Counted from the stretch's first letter, positions 25,150 through 33,710 are shown. The stretch is DNA of 64,000 bases from JAENVU01 sp046598395 (GCA_046598395.1 JBKJIQ010000045.1:1-64000); one strand, 5' to 3'. Program-made: numbers and translations. The notes: generated from the sequence alone by a model not told the origin.

Positions 25150-26229
25150 TCAGCTCCCTGCCATCAGACTGGTGAAATCGGAAAAGAGATAGGCCGCGTC
25201 ATGGGGCCCGGGGCCGGCCTCGGGATGATGTTGTACCGAGAAAATCGGCTCTCCCGTCACCCGCATCCCCTCGCACACTCCATCGTTGAGATTCACGTGC
25301 GTGATCTCGACGGCGCGGACCACCGAGTCGGGATCTACCGCGTAGTTGTGGTTCTGACTGGTGATCTCGACCGCGCCGGTCGACACGTGGCGCACGGGAT
25401 GGTTGCCACCGTGATGGCCGAACGGAAGCTTGAAGGTGGCACCACCGAGCGCATGCCCGAGAATCTGATGACCAAGGCAGATGCCGAAGATCGGGATACC
25501 CGAGCCCACGAGTCCCTGTACCTCATCCGCGGCCCCGAGGACGGCGCCCGGGTCGCCGGGACCATTCGACAAGAAGATGCCGTCGGGGGCGCGGGCGATC
25601 ACATCGGCCGCGGTGGTCGATGCCGGCACCACATCCACATAACACCCCACATTCGCGAGCCGCCGCAAGATTGTGCGCTTGATCCCGAAGTCGTACGCCA
25701 CCACATGGAAAGGCGCGTCGGGTTCCCCGAACGAATACGACTCTCGTGTGGTCACGCCGGCGACGAGATCCACGCCGTCGGTGGTGGTGCCCGCGCTGGC
25801 CGCGGCGCGGACCGCAGTTTCGTCGGTGCCGAACGCGCCCGGAATCGCGCCGTGATCGCGCAGGTGGCGAGTGAGCCGGCGAGTGTCGATCCCAGAGATC
25901 GCGGGTATGCCATGACGAGCCAGGAACTCATGAAGCGACTCGGTAGCGCGCCAGTTGCTGGGCCGCCGGGCCAGGTCACGCACGATGACCCCGCGACACG
26001 CCGGAGCCGTCGCTTCGTCGTCCTCGGGGTTGGTCCCGTAGTTGCCGATGTGGGGGTACGTGAACGAAATCATCTGACCCGCGTAGCTCGGGTCGGTGAT
26101 GATTTCTTGATACCCGGAGAGCGCGGTGTTGAACACCACCTCGCCGGTGGCGATCGCATCGGTGGGCACGCCGACCGACTCGCCTTCGAACGTTTCGCCG
26201 TCACGCAAGATCAGAACCGCGTCAGTCAT
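25150..26229 (-). CDS. carA: Carbamoyl-phosphate synthase small subunit
   Basis: CarA supplies ammonia from glutamine to CarB. The 359-aa protein has the N-terminal domain with FNTALSGYQEIITDPSY and a class I glutamine amidotransferase domain with the nucleophile cysteine in FGICLGHQ and the His-Glu pair in QHHPEAGPGP. Its ATG overlaps the pyrC stop (ATGA). Confidence 0.97.
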   Translation of the reverse strand: MTDAVLILRDGETFEGESVGVPTDAIATGEVVFNTALSGYQEIITDPSYAGQMISFTYPHIGNYGTNPEDDEATAPACRGVIVRDLARRPSNWRATESLHEFLARHGIPAISGIDTRRLTRHLRDHGAIPGAFGTDETAVRAAASAGTTTDGVDLVAGVTTRESYSFGEPDAPFHVVAYDFGIKRTILRRLANVGCYVDVVPASTTAADVIARAPDGIFLSNGPGDPGAVLGAADEVQGLVGSGIPIFGICLGHQILGHALGGATFKLPFGHHGGNHPVRHVSTGAVEITSQNHNYAVDPDSVVRAVEITHVNLNDGVCEGMRVTGEPIFSVQHHPEAGPGPHDAAYLFSDFTSLMAGS

Positions 26230-27509
26230 GTAAGTTCACCATTCGTCACCGTTGGCACGCCCCGAAGGATCGTGTGGCGGACGCGTCCGGTGAGTGTCCA
26301 ACCGTCCCACGGCGTGTTGCGGGACTTGCTCGCAGATCGGGCACCCTCCACCACCCACGACTCCGTGGGATCGATCACGCACAGGTTCGCCGGGTTGCCG
26401 GGCGCCACGGCCAAGCCGTGTCCCATGGCATCGAGCCCCGCGATACGAGCCGGCTGCCACGACAGCCGAGCGAGCACCTCAGCCAATGAGAGCAGTCCCG
26501 GAACGACGAGTCGCGTGATCGCCACGGCAAGCGCAGTCTCGACGCCCAACATTCCTGGCGGTGCCGCTTCGAACGGAAGCTCCTTGGACTCGGGCGTGTG
26601 CGGTGCGTGATCGGTGGCGATCGCGTCGATGGTCCCGTCGACGAGTCCGGCGACGATCGCCGCAACATCGTCGTCCGAGCGCAACGGCGGGTTCATCTTG
26701 AACACCGGATCGAAGCTCGCGCACTGCGCATCCGTGAGCGTGAAGTGTTGCGGCGAGGCCTCGGCGGTCACTCGCACGCCGGCTGCCTTCGCGCTCCGCA
26801 CGAGTTCCGTGGCACCGGCGGTCGACATATGGAGCACGTGATATCGCCCGCCCGTGAGTCGCGCGAGTTCGAGATCGCGCGCCACGATCGTGACTTCTGC
26901 CGCACTCGGACGGCCAGGGATGCCGAGGCGGGCCGACCACTCCCCTTCGTGCATGTGCCCACCCGCAACCAGCGCCGGATCTTCGGCGTGCTGCGCGATG
27001 ACCGCGCCCGGAAGGGCGGTGGCGTACTCAAAGGCGCGTCGCATGACGTTGGCGTCGGCCACACAGTCGCCGTCGTCGGTAAAGACGCGGACCCCGAGGT
27101 CGTACAGCTCGCCCATCGGCGCGAGTTCGCGACCTTCGCGGCCACGGGTGATACATCCGGCAAACGTCACGTGGCACGCCGCGGTCCGGCCGAGCGCCAT
27201 GACCGCGCCGACGACCTTGGCGTCGTCGAGCGGCGGTGTGGTGTTCGGCATCGCGACCACCGCGGTGAAGCCACCCAGAGCTGCGGCACGCGCACCGGAG
27301 GTGATGTCCTCGGCCTCTTCGCGGCCCGGCTCACGGAAATGAACCTGGAGATCGACCAAGCCCGGCGCCACCACGCAGTCCTGCGCGTCGAGCACGACCG
27401 CACCGGTTGGATCCAGGTTCGATCCGACCTCCGCAATCAGCCCGCCGTCCACGAGGACATCGCCGGGCCGTTCCTCCGCTTCGTCGACAACCCGGCCACC
27501 TCGGATCAA
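26226..27509 (-). CDS. pyrC: Dihydroorotase
   Basis: PyrC closes the dihydroorotate ring. The 427-aa class I (multifunctional-type) dihydroorotase has the metal motif DLQVHFREPG, AMPNTTPP, and the late ATDHAPHTPESK. The start is probably TTG 27509; it is the only usual start between the in-frame pyrB stop (TAG 27525-27527) and the conserved IRGGRVVDEA, and it has no clear ribosome-binding site, so coupling to pyrB is likely. Confidence 0.95.
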   Translation of the reverse strand: MIRGGRVVDEAEERPGDVLVDGGLIAEVGSNLDPTGAVVLDAQDCVVAPGLVDLQVHFREPGREEAEDITSGARAAALGGFTAVVAMPNTTPPLDDAKVVGAVMALGRTAACHVTFAGCITRGREGRELAPMGELYDLGVRVFTDDGDCVADANVMRRAFEYATALPGAVIAQHAEDPALVAGGHMHEGEWSARLGIPGRPSAAEVTIVARDLELARLTGGRYHVLHMSTAGATELVRSAKAAGVRVTAEASPQHFTLTDAQCASFDPVFKMNPPLRSDDDVAAIVAGLVDGTIDAIATDHAPHTPESKELPFEAAPPGMLGVETALAVAITRLVVPGLLSLAEVLARLSWQPARIAGLDAMGHGLAVAPGNPANLCVIDPTESWVVEGARSASKSRNTPWDGWTLTGRVRHTILRGVPTVTNGELT

Positions 27510-27524
27510 ATATCGGTCGTTGAT

Positions 27525-28442
27525 CTAGATCACCCCGCCGGCACCAATGAGATCCCAGAGCACTGCCATACGTACTGCCACTCCGTTCGCCACCTGTTCT
27601 CGCACTAACGATCGAGGACCGTCGACCACTTCGGTTGCAATCTCGGAACCGCGGATCATCGGACCCGGGTGCATCACGAGCGCGTCGGGCTTCATCGCTT
27701 CCGCTCGGGCTTCCGTGATGCCCCACCGGGCGTAGTACTCGCGCATGCTCGGCAACAAGGCCCGACCGATCCGCTCCTGCTGGACCCGCAACACGTAGAC
27801 CACGTCGACCTCACTCAGGAGGCCATCAAGGTCGGGGGTGACCTGGACCGGCCACCCGAGAAGACTCTCGGGCATCAACGTGGGCGGACCCACCAACGTG
27901 ACGTCGGCCCCGAGACGCGTCCAGCACTGCACGCCGCTACGCGCCACTCGCGAGTTCGTGACATCGCCGACGATCGCGATCCGCGCGCCGGTGAGGTCGC
28001 CACGATGACGACGAAGCGTAAAGGCATCCAGCAGGGCCTGGGTTGGATGACCGTGGCGACCATCGCCCGCGTTGACCACCGCGGCATCGATCCAGCCCGC
28101 GATTCGGTGCGGCGCGCCGGCAGCGGGGTGGCGAACGACCATCGCGTCGATCCCCATCGACTCGATGGTCTTGACCGTGTCGAGCAGGCTTTCGCCTTTC
28201 TTCACCGACGACGATCCGGTGGTGAAGTTCATCGTGTCGGCTCCGAGGCGCTTGGCCGCGGTTTCAAACGAGAGGCGGGTGCGAGTGGAGTCTTCGTAGA
28301 ACAGACTCACGATCGTCTTGCCGCGCAGCGCCGGCACCTTCGGGATCTCGCGGCCAAGGACATCGGACATGTACTCGGCACTGTCGAGCAGTTCGACGAT
28401 GCCGTCGCGGTCCAGGTCCTCGATCGACAGAAAGTCTCTCAC
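27525..28442 (-). CDS. pyrB: Aspartate carbamoyltransferase catalytic subunit
   Basis: PyrB forms carbamoyl aspartate. The carbamoyl-phosphate motif DSTRTRLSFE, the GDGRHGHPTQALLD segment and late HPGPMIRGSE are intact. GTG 28442 gives the usual N-terminus (MRDFLSIEDLD, 305 aa) but lacks a ribosome-binding site. GTG 28532 overlaps the pyrR stop (GTGA) and would add 30 residues read through a GC-rich leader element; which start is used is uncertain. There is no pyrI regulatory gene, as in other actinobacteria. Confidence 0.94.
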   Translation of the reverse strand: MRDFLSIEDLDRDGIVELLDSAEYMSDVLGREIPKVPALRGKTIVSLFYEDSTRTRLSFETAAKRLGADTMNFTTGSSSVKKGESLLDTVKTIESMGIDAMVVRHPAAGAPHRIAGWIDAAVVNAGDGRHGHPTQALLDAFTLRRHRGDLTGARIAIVGDVTNSRVARSGVQCWTRLGADVTLVGPPTLMPESLLGWPVQVTPDLDGLLSEVDVVYVLRVQQERIGRALLPSMREYYARWGITEARAEAMKPDALVMHPGPMIRGSEIATEVVDGPRSLVREQVANGVAVRMAVLWDLIGAGGVI

Positions 28443-28489
28443 TGGCGAGTTCGTAGACCAGTCCGGTCGCCGTCGACCTGCCGAACTGG

Positions 28490-28532
28490 TTTCCCGCTCT
28501 CGGCCGCTCGGGCCAACGGCGGGCCCGTTCAC
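28490..28532 (-). repeat. GC-rich leader element, copy C (pyrR-pyrB junction)
   Basis: The minus strand reads TTGGCCCGAGCGGCCGAG followed by AGCGGGAAA, a shortened form of the element found before mogA and efp. It separates the pyrR stop from the conserved start of PyrB. Downstream is an imperfect dyad CCAGTTCGG/CCGGACTGG. Confidence 0.55.
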
Positions 28533-29197
28533 TCCTCACCGCCGTCGGGTCCCCAGAGTTCGATGGTGTCCTCATCGACATCGTCGGTTTCGCGCAGGCG
28601 CACTCGGACGTCCTCGCGTTCTGCCGTCGGGAGGTTCTTGCCCACGAAATCGGCACGAATCGGCAGCTCTCGGTGACCACGATCAATGAGCACCGCGAGC
28701 TGGATGGCACGCGGGCGTCCAAGCTCGGTGACCGCGTCCATCGCGGCCCGAATCGTGCGGCCCGTAAACAGCACGTCATCGACAAGCACCACGACTCGGC
28801 CGGTGATGTCGACCGGGACCTCGGTGGGGCCGAGCGGCTGCACGTGACGGAGCCCGATGTCGTCACGGTAGAACGCGACATCGAGCGAGCCGACCGGCAC
28901 GTGCTCGCCTTCGAAGGACTCGATGGCATCCGCGAGGCGCTGGGCGATCTGAGGTCCACGGAGATGGAGCCCGATCAGCACCACATCGGCGGGGCCGTGA
29001 TTGCGCTCCACGATCTCGTGTGCGATCCGAGTCTGGGCGCGGCGCAGGTCATCGGCACCGAACACCTGGGTGCGAAACACCGCTTCCGCTTCCGCGGTGC
29101 CGCTTCCAGCGGGGCCGGACAACGAAACGCCGCCCACCCGGGCGGCCGTCGGCTTGGACTTTTCGGCACTCGGCGTGCCGTGCAGGCTCTCGGCCAT
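28529..29197 (-). CDS. pyrR: PyrR bifunctional pyrimidine regulator / uracil phosphoribosyltransferase
   Basis: PyrR senses UMP/PRPP and controls pyr operons by binding RNA; it also has some uracil phosphoribosyltransferase activity. The PRPP-binding loop VVLVDDVLFTGRTIRAA is intact, with LIGLHLRGPQIAQRL and DVAFYRDD also typical. An N-terminal extension of about 40 residues rich in Ala, Gly and Ser precedes the core. ATG 29197 follows GAGG by 6 nt; ATG 29203 is too close to it. It is the first gene of the pyr operon. No clear PyrR-binding stem-loop was recognised in the leader. Confidence 0.95.
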   Translation of the reverse strand: MAESLHGTPSAEKSKPTAARVGGVSLSGPAGSGTAEAEAVFRTQVFGADDLRRAQTRIAHEIVERNHGPADVVLIGLHLRGPQIAQRLADAIESFEGEHVPVGSLDVAFYRDDIGLRHVQPLGPTEVPVDITGRVVVLVDDVLFTGRTIRAAMDAVTELGRPRAIQLAVLIDRGHRELPIRADFVGKNLPTAEREDVRVRLRETDDVDEDTIELWGPDGGEE

Positions 29198-29325
29198 GAT
29201 CATCCTCGTTCCGTTGGAACCTCACGGGATCCCAGTAACGGAGTGCTCCGACCGTAGCACGCACGGATGGGCGCGATTGCGCGCCGTCGCCCGGGTCTCA
29301 ACCCTGTGGCTCTCGACTCCTGGTT

Positions 29326-29373
29326 TCAGAATTCCCGTTAGCTATACACGTGTATAGCTAACGGGAATTCTGA
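29326..29373. repeat. Perfect 48-bp palindrome upstream of pyrR
   Basis: The half-site TCAGAATTCCCGTTAGCTAT (29326-29345) plus ACAC is followed with no spacer by its exact complement to 29373, centred on CACGTG. Arms are 24 bp without a mismatch. It lies about 130 nt upstream of pyrR and 90 nt beyond the stop of the next minus-strand gene. It may be a terminator for that gene or a protein-binding/cruciform site. The rest of the 266-bp gap (29198-29463) shows no gene. Confidence 0.9.
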
Positions 29374-29463
29374 GAAACGACTATCAGACCCAGGTAGAGA
29401 CTCGTGGAACCGTTCCCACCGACATTGCGAGCACCCCGGCCGCAGAACGCTCCGCGGAACGTG

Positions 29464-29868
29464 TCAAAAACTGGCAATCACGCGTCCGCGGACGCGTGGT
29501 GCATATTTCGCGACCCGGGCTCTCGGCAAGCCGAGGGTCCGGAATGGTTCGACGCCAAGGGTCGCGTCGCACCGGCTGACCTCGGCGAGGAGTCCAGCCG
29601 GACGGAACGCGAGTCCTTTGAACACGAGGACGCGCTTGCTCGTGACGGCGAGGTAGCCCACGCCTTGCAACGTCACCTCGTGGTCCACGAGACGGTCGCG
29701 CTGACTCGCGCCGCGGATGGCCGCACCGATCATCCCGCCGACAGCAGCCGCGCCTGCCGAGTTGGAGTATCCGGCTCGCTGCAGCTGGATACCTGCAACG
29801 AAGTCTTCGTCGGGATCGAGCGCGTCCGTCGCGTGGCGAAGGAGGACGGCGACGGCGGAACGTCTCAC
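29464..29868 (-). CDS. Hypothetical protein, PH-like pattern
   Basis: A 134-aa protein of unknown function. A central Gly/Ala-rich stretch (SNSAGAAAVGGMIGAAIRG) is followed by a beta-rich part with GVGYLAVTSKRVLVFKG, a pattern common to bacterial PH-like domains, then PRARVAKYAPR and a short basic end. GTG 29868 lies 4 nt after the stop of the lipoprotein gene, so the two are probably co-transcribed. No close family is recognised. Confidence 0.6.
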   Translation of the reverse strand: MRRSAVAVLLRHATDALDPDEDFVAGIQLQRAGYSNSAGAAAVGGMIGAAIRGASQRDRLVDHEVTLQGVGYLAVTSKRVLVFKGLAFRPAGLLAEVSRCDATLGVEPFRTLGLPRARVAKYAPRVRGRVIASF

Positions 29869-29872
29869 AGCC

Positions 29873-30574
29873 TTACGCCGTGTCGGCCTTGAGCAGGCGC
29901 CCAGCAATGAGCCCGGCGGCGAGCTGCTCGGTGCTCTCCGGGAAGCCGTCAACTGCGCCGCCAACCATCACGAACGCCTCGCTGCGACCGACCAACAGGC
30001 TCGTAGCGTCTTCGCGAATCGGAACAACACTCCCGTCGGGCTGATGCAAGTTCCCGGTGAAACGGATACCGACGGCCTTCGTCCCGGCTGGTGCGGCGAC
30101 GGGCACCAGCCCGACGGCGGCGTCGGTGAGTGTCTTCCCGTGCATGGAAGCGCTCTTTGCAAACGCGGGGAGTGCGAGCTTGCGCCAGCAATCGAACATC
30201 GCTGGGTCGCCGAAGTCTGCGGCAAGCGCATCCGCGTCGACGACGTTCCGGTAGTACACGACCTGGTTGTAGACGAAGCCACCGCTGGTCTGGTTGTCCA
30301 TCCAATCGCCCGACGCCGTCGCGGTGGCACCGCCCGAAGGATTCGGCCGGAAGCACCGCTGCGCCTCGCTGGACGCGGCGAGCGTCAAGGGGTGCTTGTC
30401 GCCGTTGAATTCTGGAGTGTTCTCCGCCTGGGTCCAGTCCGGTCCGAGCTGACCGGCGTAGACGACGATGTTCTCCGCCTCAGTGTTGTCTGCGCTGTTC
30501 TCGGCGCTCGCAGAGGTACACCCGGCCGCAACGAGAGCAACGATCGACACGGCGACGATCCCGGCTTTGCGCAT
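29873..30574 (-). CDS. Putative lipoprotein of unknown function
   Basis: A 233-aa exported protein. Residues 1-18 form a signal peptide with a lipobox VAAGC, so C19 would be lipidated and the protein anchored on the outer face of the membrane. The mature part is acidic near its start and contains aromatic residues (PDWTQAEN, WMDNQTSGGFVYNQVVYYRN) and few cysteines. No enzymatic motif is recognised. A promoter (TTGGAC-17-CATACT) ends only 6 nt before the ATG, suggesting a leaderless message. Confidence 0.75.
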   Translation of the reverse strand: MRKAGIVAVSIVALVAAGCTSASAENSADNTEAENIVVYAGQLGPDWTQAENTPEFNGDKHPLTLAASSEAQRCFRPNPSGGATATASGDWMDNQTSGGFVYNQVVYYRNVVDADALAADFGDPAMFDCWRKLALPAFAKSASMHGKTLTDAAVGLVPVAAPAGTKAVGIRFTGNLHQPDGSVVPIREDATSLLVGRSEAFVMVGGAVDGFPESTEQLAAGLIAGRLLKADTA

Positions 30575-30580
30575 GGAACG

Positions 30581-30609
30581 AGTATGCGGTCACTTCCACC
30601 GTGGTCCAA
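30581..30609 (-). promoter_or_regulatory. Putative promoter giving a leaderless lipoprotein mRNA
   Basis: On the minus strand TTGGAC (30604-30609) and CATACT (30581-30586) are separated by 17 bp; the ATG begins at 30574, where transcription should start. A small hairpin CCCCA-CCAT-TGGGG (30610-30623) just upstream may end transcription from the DUF2017 gene. Confidence 0.5.
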
Positions 30610-30644
30610 CCCCACCATTGGGGATCTGCGCCTTGGTTGAGCGC

Positions 30645-31175
30645 TCACGACTCGCGGCCCGGCATTCCATCGAGCAGCACGTCGACCAAGGCGCCTTGGA
30701 GGTAGGTGAGCCAGTCGTACATCGCGAACCCGAGCGAGCGCGGGTCGGCATCGCTCGAAGCGTCACTCTCGTCCGAGGAGTCTTCGGTCACGCCGAGGGT
30801 GACACCCAAGGCGAGTCGAACGTCGTTCATTGCGCCGACCCATTGCTCGAGCGCTTCACTGGCCAAGACCACTTCGACCCGGCCTCGGCGTTCCCGACCC
30901 GAGTCCAACGCCGCCACCAGCGCACGGATCGCATCCGACTTCGCGAGGACGAGATCGTCGTGCACCACGGATTGGAAATCACGCTCGGCGCGGTCCTCGG
31001 TGGGGTCGACGTACGCACGCGGAAACAGCCGGTCTCGAACGGCGTCGGTCCCGTGATCGGGCACACCACCACCGAGCACCTCGGTGAGTTGCCGAGCCAG
31101 ATCACGGAGTGCCGCGACCTCAGCTGATTCGAACGTGACCGCAACCCCGGAGGCGGTGGCCTTCAGGCGCGTCAC
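30645..31175 (-). CDS. DUF2017 family protein
   Basis: A 176-aa protein of the actinobacterial DUF2017 type, which is typically encoded next to clpS. It starts with a basic strand region (VTRLKATASGVAVTF), then FESAEVAALRDLARQL, and contains RLFPRAYVDPTEDRAERDF, a helical core and an acidic Ser/Asp/Glu-rich stretch near residue 145. Function is unknown; the constant link to ClpS suggests a role near regulated proteolysis. GTG 31175 overlaps the clpS stop (GTGA). Confidence 0.85.
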   Translation of the reverse strand: MTRLKATASGVAVTFESAEVAALRDLARQLTEVLGGGVPDHGTDAVRDRLFPRAYVDPTEDRAERDFQSVVHDDLVLAKSDAIRALVAALDSGRERRGRVEVVLASEALEQWVGAMNDVRLALGVTLGVTEDSSDESDASSDADPRSLGFAMYDWLTYLQGALVDVLLDGMPGRES

Positions 31176-31525
31176 ACGCGGTCGCGTTCCATCGTGGCCC
31201 ACAGCCCGTAGGAATGGAGCCGGGCGACATCGATCTCGGCCTTCTCGCGGCTCCCGTGCGACACCACCGACTTGCCCTCGTGGTGCACCTCCAGCATGAG
31301 TCGCGTTGCCTTCTCCACGGAGTATCCGAAGAGCTTGCGGAACACCATCACCACATAGTTCTGGAGATTCACCGGGTCGTTCCACACGATGACGAGCCAG
31401 GGGGTATCGGTCCCCACCACGGTCTCCTCCACCGGTGCCTCGATCGTGGCCGGCGCTGCCGCCACCACGACGTCCACAATCACGACGCCGGCGATCAGAA
31501 CCCGAGTCACGAGGACGCTCGCCAT
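31172..31525 (-). CDS. clpS: ATP-dependent Clp protease adaptor ClpS
   Basis: ClpS delivers N-degron substrates to ClpAP/ClpCP. The core has WLVIVWNDPVNLQNYVVMVFRKLFGY, LMLEVHHEGKSVVSHGSREKAE and LHSYGLWATME, which includes the substrate-pocket residues. The start is uncertain: ATG 31525 (117 aa) follows the nusB stop by a few bases but gives an unusual hydrophobic beginning; GTG codons about 20 residues in would give a conventional ClpS N-terminus (VAAAPATIEAP). It overlaps DUF2017. Confidence 0.92.
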   Translation of the reverse strand: MASVLVTRVLIAGVVIVDVVVAAAPATIEAPVEETVVGTDTPWLVIVWNDPVNLQNYVVMVFRKLFGYSVEKATRLMLEVHHEGKSVVSHGSREKAEIDVARLHSYGLWATMERDRV

Positions 31526-31529
31526 CTGG

Positions 31530-31928
31530 TCATGGCGCCGCCGCACGCACCTGTTCGGCGATGCGCGCCAACAGGCCGTTCACGAATCGGCCACTCTTCT
31601 CGGTGGAGTATTGCTTCGCGAGTTCGACGGCTTCGCTGATCACCACTGCGGTGGGAACCCCCGGCTCATGGGTCAGCTCAAAACAACCGAGGCGCAACAC
31701 CGCCCGGTCCACCGCGGGCATCCGTTCCACGGCCCAATGCTCGGAGTACTCGCGCAACAACCCGTCGATCTGCGGCGCGTGCGTCTCGACTCCACGAAAC
31801 AACTCCAGCGCATACGAATCCGGCGCGGCAGGCAGGCCGACCAGCAGCTCTTCGACGCTGATCGCTCGGGCCTCACGTTCGTAACACAGGCCGAGCGCGC
31901 GCTCGCGAGATTCTCTTCGAGGCGCCAT
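31530..31928 (-). CDS. nusB: Transcription antitermination factor NusB
   Basis: NusB binds boxA RNA with NusE and supports rRNA antitermination. The 132-aa helical protein has ESRERALGLCYEREAR at its start and ELTHEPGVPTAVVISEAVELAKQYSTEKSGRFVNGLL at its end, the family signature. ATG 31928 lies 12 nt after the efp stop with GGGAA just upstream. Order efp-nusB is conserved. Confidence 0.95.
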   Translation of the reverse strand: MAPRRESRERALGLCYEREARAISVEELLVGLPAAPDSYALELFRGVETHAPQIDGLLREYSEHWAVERMPAVDRAVLRLGCFELTHEPGVPTAVVISEAVELAKQYSTEKSGRFVNGLLARIAEQVRAAAP

Positions 31929-31939
31929 GAGCTTCCCGC

Positions 31940-32500
31940 TCAGGCGCGGGTGAGGTACTCGCCGGTGCGGGTGTCGATCTTGAGCTTCTCGCCCACTTCG
32001 ATGAACAGCGGAACTTGAACGATGACACCAGTCTCCATCGTGGCGGCCTTGCGGGCGCCCGAAACGCGGTCGCCCTGGAGCCCCGGTTCGGTCTCGGTCA
32101 CGACAAGCTCGACCGATGCCGGCAGATCGACCCCGAGCACTTCGTCCTCCCACATGGGCAGGACCGCGAGGTCGCCTTCCTTCAGGTAATGGACTGCGTC
32201 GCCCACCGCCCCCGCGGACACCTGAATCTGGTCGTAGGTGGCGTTGTCCATGAAGACGTAGTCGGTGCCTTCACGGTAGAGGTACTGCATCTCCCGCTTG
32301 TCGATCGTGGCGTGGCCGACCTTCTCGTCGGAGCGGAAGGTCTTATCGATCACCGCGCCGGTGCGCATATTCTTCAACTTGGTCCGCACGAACGCACCGC
32401 CCTTGCCGGGCTTGACGTGCTGAAACTCCACGACGGTCATCAGACCTTCGGGCAGGTTCAGCGCCATACCGTTCTTCAAACCATTCGTCGAAATACTCAT
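31940..32500 (-). CDS. efp: Elongation factor P
   Basis: EF-P relieves ribosome stalling at polyproline. The 186-aa three-domain protein has MSISTNGLKNGMALNL, the tip loop HVKPGKGGAFVRTKLKN carrying the lysine that may be modified, and the C-terminal domain ending VGEKLKIDTRTGEYLTRA. ATG 32500 is preceded by GGGAG from the leader element between pepQ and efp. No epmA/epmB or earP gene is nearby. Confidence 0.97.
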   Translation of the reverse strand: MSISTNGLKNGMALNLPEGLMTVVEFQHVKPGKGGAFVRTKLKNMRTGAVIDKTFRSDEKVGHATIDKREMQYLYREGTDYVFMDNATYDQIQVSAGAVGDAVHYLKEGDLAVLPMWEDEVLGVDLPASVELVVTETEPGLQGDRVSGARKAATMETGVIVQVPLFIEVGEKLKIDTRTGEYLTRA

Positions 32501-32550
32501 AACTCCCGCTCTTGCTCCTTCGGAGCGGGCCGCTCGGGCCACGCTTCGCT
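32501..32550 (-). repeat. GC-rich leader element, copy B (before efp)
   Basis: The minus strand reads AGCGAAGCGTGGCCCGAGCG, then GCCCGCTCCGAAGGAGCAAG and AGCGGGAGTT, ending at the efp ATG and supplying its ribosome-binding site. It aligns over almost 50 nt with the element before mogA. The rest of the pepQ-efp gap (32551-32609) has no gene. Confidence 0.6.
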
Positions 32551-32609
32551 GTCGTACTGGCTGACAAATGGTGGCGCTCACGCTCCGCTCTGGTTCTTTG
32601 CCTTCACCA

Positions 32610-33710
32610 TCAAACGACGAGGTGTTTGGGGAACTCGGTGAGGGCCACCGGACCGTTGGCGGTAACCACCAGCGTGTCTTCGATACGGACCCCGCCGATC
32701 CCCGGCAGGTACACGCCGGGCTCAACCGTGACCACATGGCCCGCGGCGAGGGTACCAGTCGACGTCGACGCGACCCGAGGCGACTCGTGGATCTCGAGGC
32801 CCACGCCATGCCCGGTGCCGTGAATGAATGCCTCGCCCCAACCCGCGGCCACGATCACGGCACGCGAGGCACGGTCGACCGCGGCACACTCGACCCCCAC
32901 CGCCACCGCCTCGCAGCCCTGCTCCTGGGCATCGAGGACGGTCTCCCAGATCCGGCGCGCCTCGGCACTCGGCTCACCCACGCTCACGGTCCGCGTCATG
33001 TCCGAGCAGTACCCATCAACAATGCACCCGAAATCGATGACGACGAGTTCCCCCGCCTCGATCCGCCGATCGCTCGGCCGAGCGTGGGGCTTGGCGCCGT
33101 TCGGGCCGGCGGCCACGATGGGATCGAAGCTGACGGCCGACGCGCCTCGAGTCCGCATGGCGAACTCGAGGTTGAGCGCGAACTCGCGCTCGGTGGGACT
33201 GGTTCGCAGCGTGGGGAGAACCTCGGTGAGCGCGGCATCGGCAATCGCACACGCGGCCCGGATACGCGCTACCTCACCGGGCTCCTTGACCATGCGCAGA
33301 CCGTCGACGAGTCCATCGGTCGGGATCAGCTCGGCCGCAGGAAACCAATCACCGAAGCTCCGCTGTTGGGACCAGGTCACGGCGTCGGACTCGAGGCCGA
33401 GGCGGCGAACGTCGGCCGCAGCCCGTGCAAGCGCGTCTCGTTGCTCGGCCTGGGTGAGCCCGATCACGACGTCGGCGGTGACCCCGGCGGCGGCGAGTTG
33501 GTCTGCCGATTGGTCGCGGTAGCGCCCGTCGGTCACGAACGTGGCGCCGTCCGCGGTGACGAGCAGCATGGCCGCCGAGCCGGTGAACCCCGTGAGGTAC
33601 CGGACGTTGACCAGCCGGGTCACGAGCAGTGCGTCGATTCCCTCGAAGCGGCTGCGCAGCGCACCGAGCCGCGGACTGAGATCCATCGGCTCGAACCCGG
33701 CGTCCATCAC
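32610..33710 (-). CDS. pepQ: Xaa-Pro aminopeptidase / M24 family peptidase
   Basis: A 366-aa M24 metallopeptidase with the creatinase N-terminal domain (about 1-130) and pita-bread catalytic domain. Metal ligands are visible in ELVVIDFG (Asp), CSDMTRT (Asp), HGTGHGVGLEIHE (His), VVTVEPGVYLPG (Glu) and GVRIEDT (Glu). It cleaves X-Pro bonds in short peptides. GTG 33710 and ATG 33707 both overlap the aroQ stop. The aroQ-pepQ-efp order is typical of actinobacteria and Firmicutes. Confidence 0.93.
   Translation of the reverse strand: MMDAGFEPMDLSPRLGALRSRFEGIDALLVTRLVNVRYLTGFTGSAAMLLVTADGATFVTDGRYRDQSADQLAAAGVTADVVIGLTQAEQRDALARAAADVRRLGLESDAVTWSQQRSFGDWFPAAELIPTDGLVDGLRMVKEPGEVARIRAACAIADAALTEVLPTLRTSPTEREFALNLEFAMRTRGASAVSFDPIVAAGPNGAKPHARPSDRRIEAGELVVIDFGCIVDGYCSDMTRTVSVGEPSAEARRIWETVLDAQEQGCEAVAVGVECAAVDRASRAVIVAAGWGEAFIHGTGHGVGLEIHESPRVASTSTGTLAAGHVVTVEPGVYLPGIGGVRIEDTLVVTANGPVALTEFPKHLVV

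Noticed and set aside
29198..29325. PyrR-binding attenuator in the pyr leader
   Set aside because: Small possible stems exist (CGGAG/CTCCG) but neither the known binding-loop consensus nor a terminator/antiterminator pair could be recognised.
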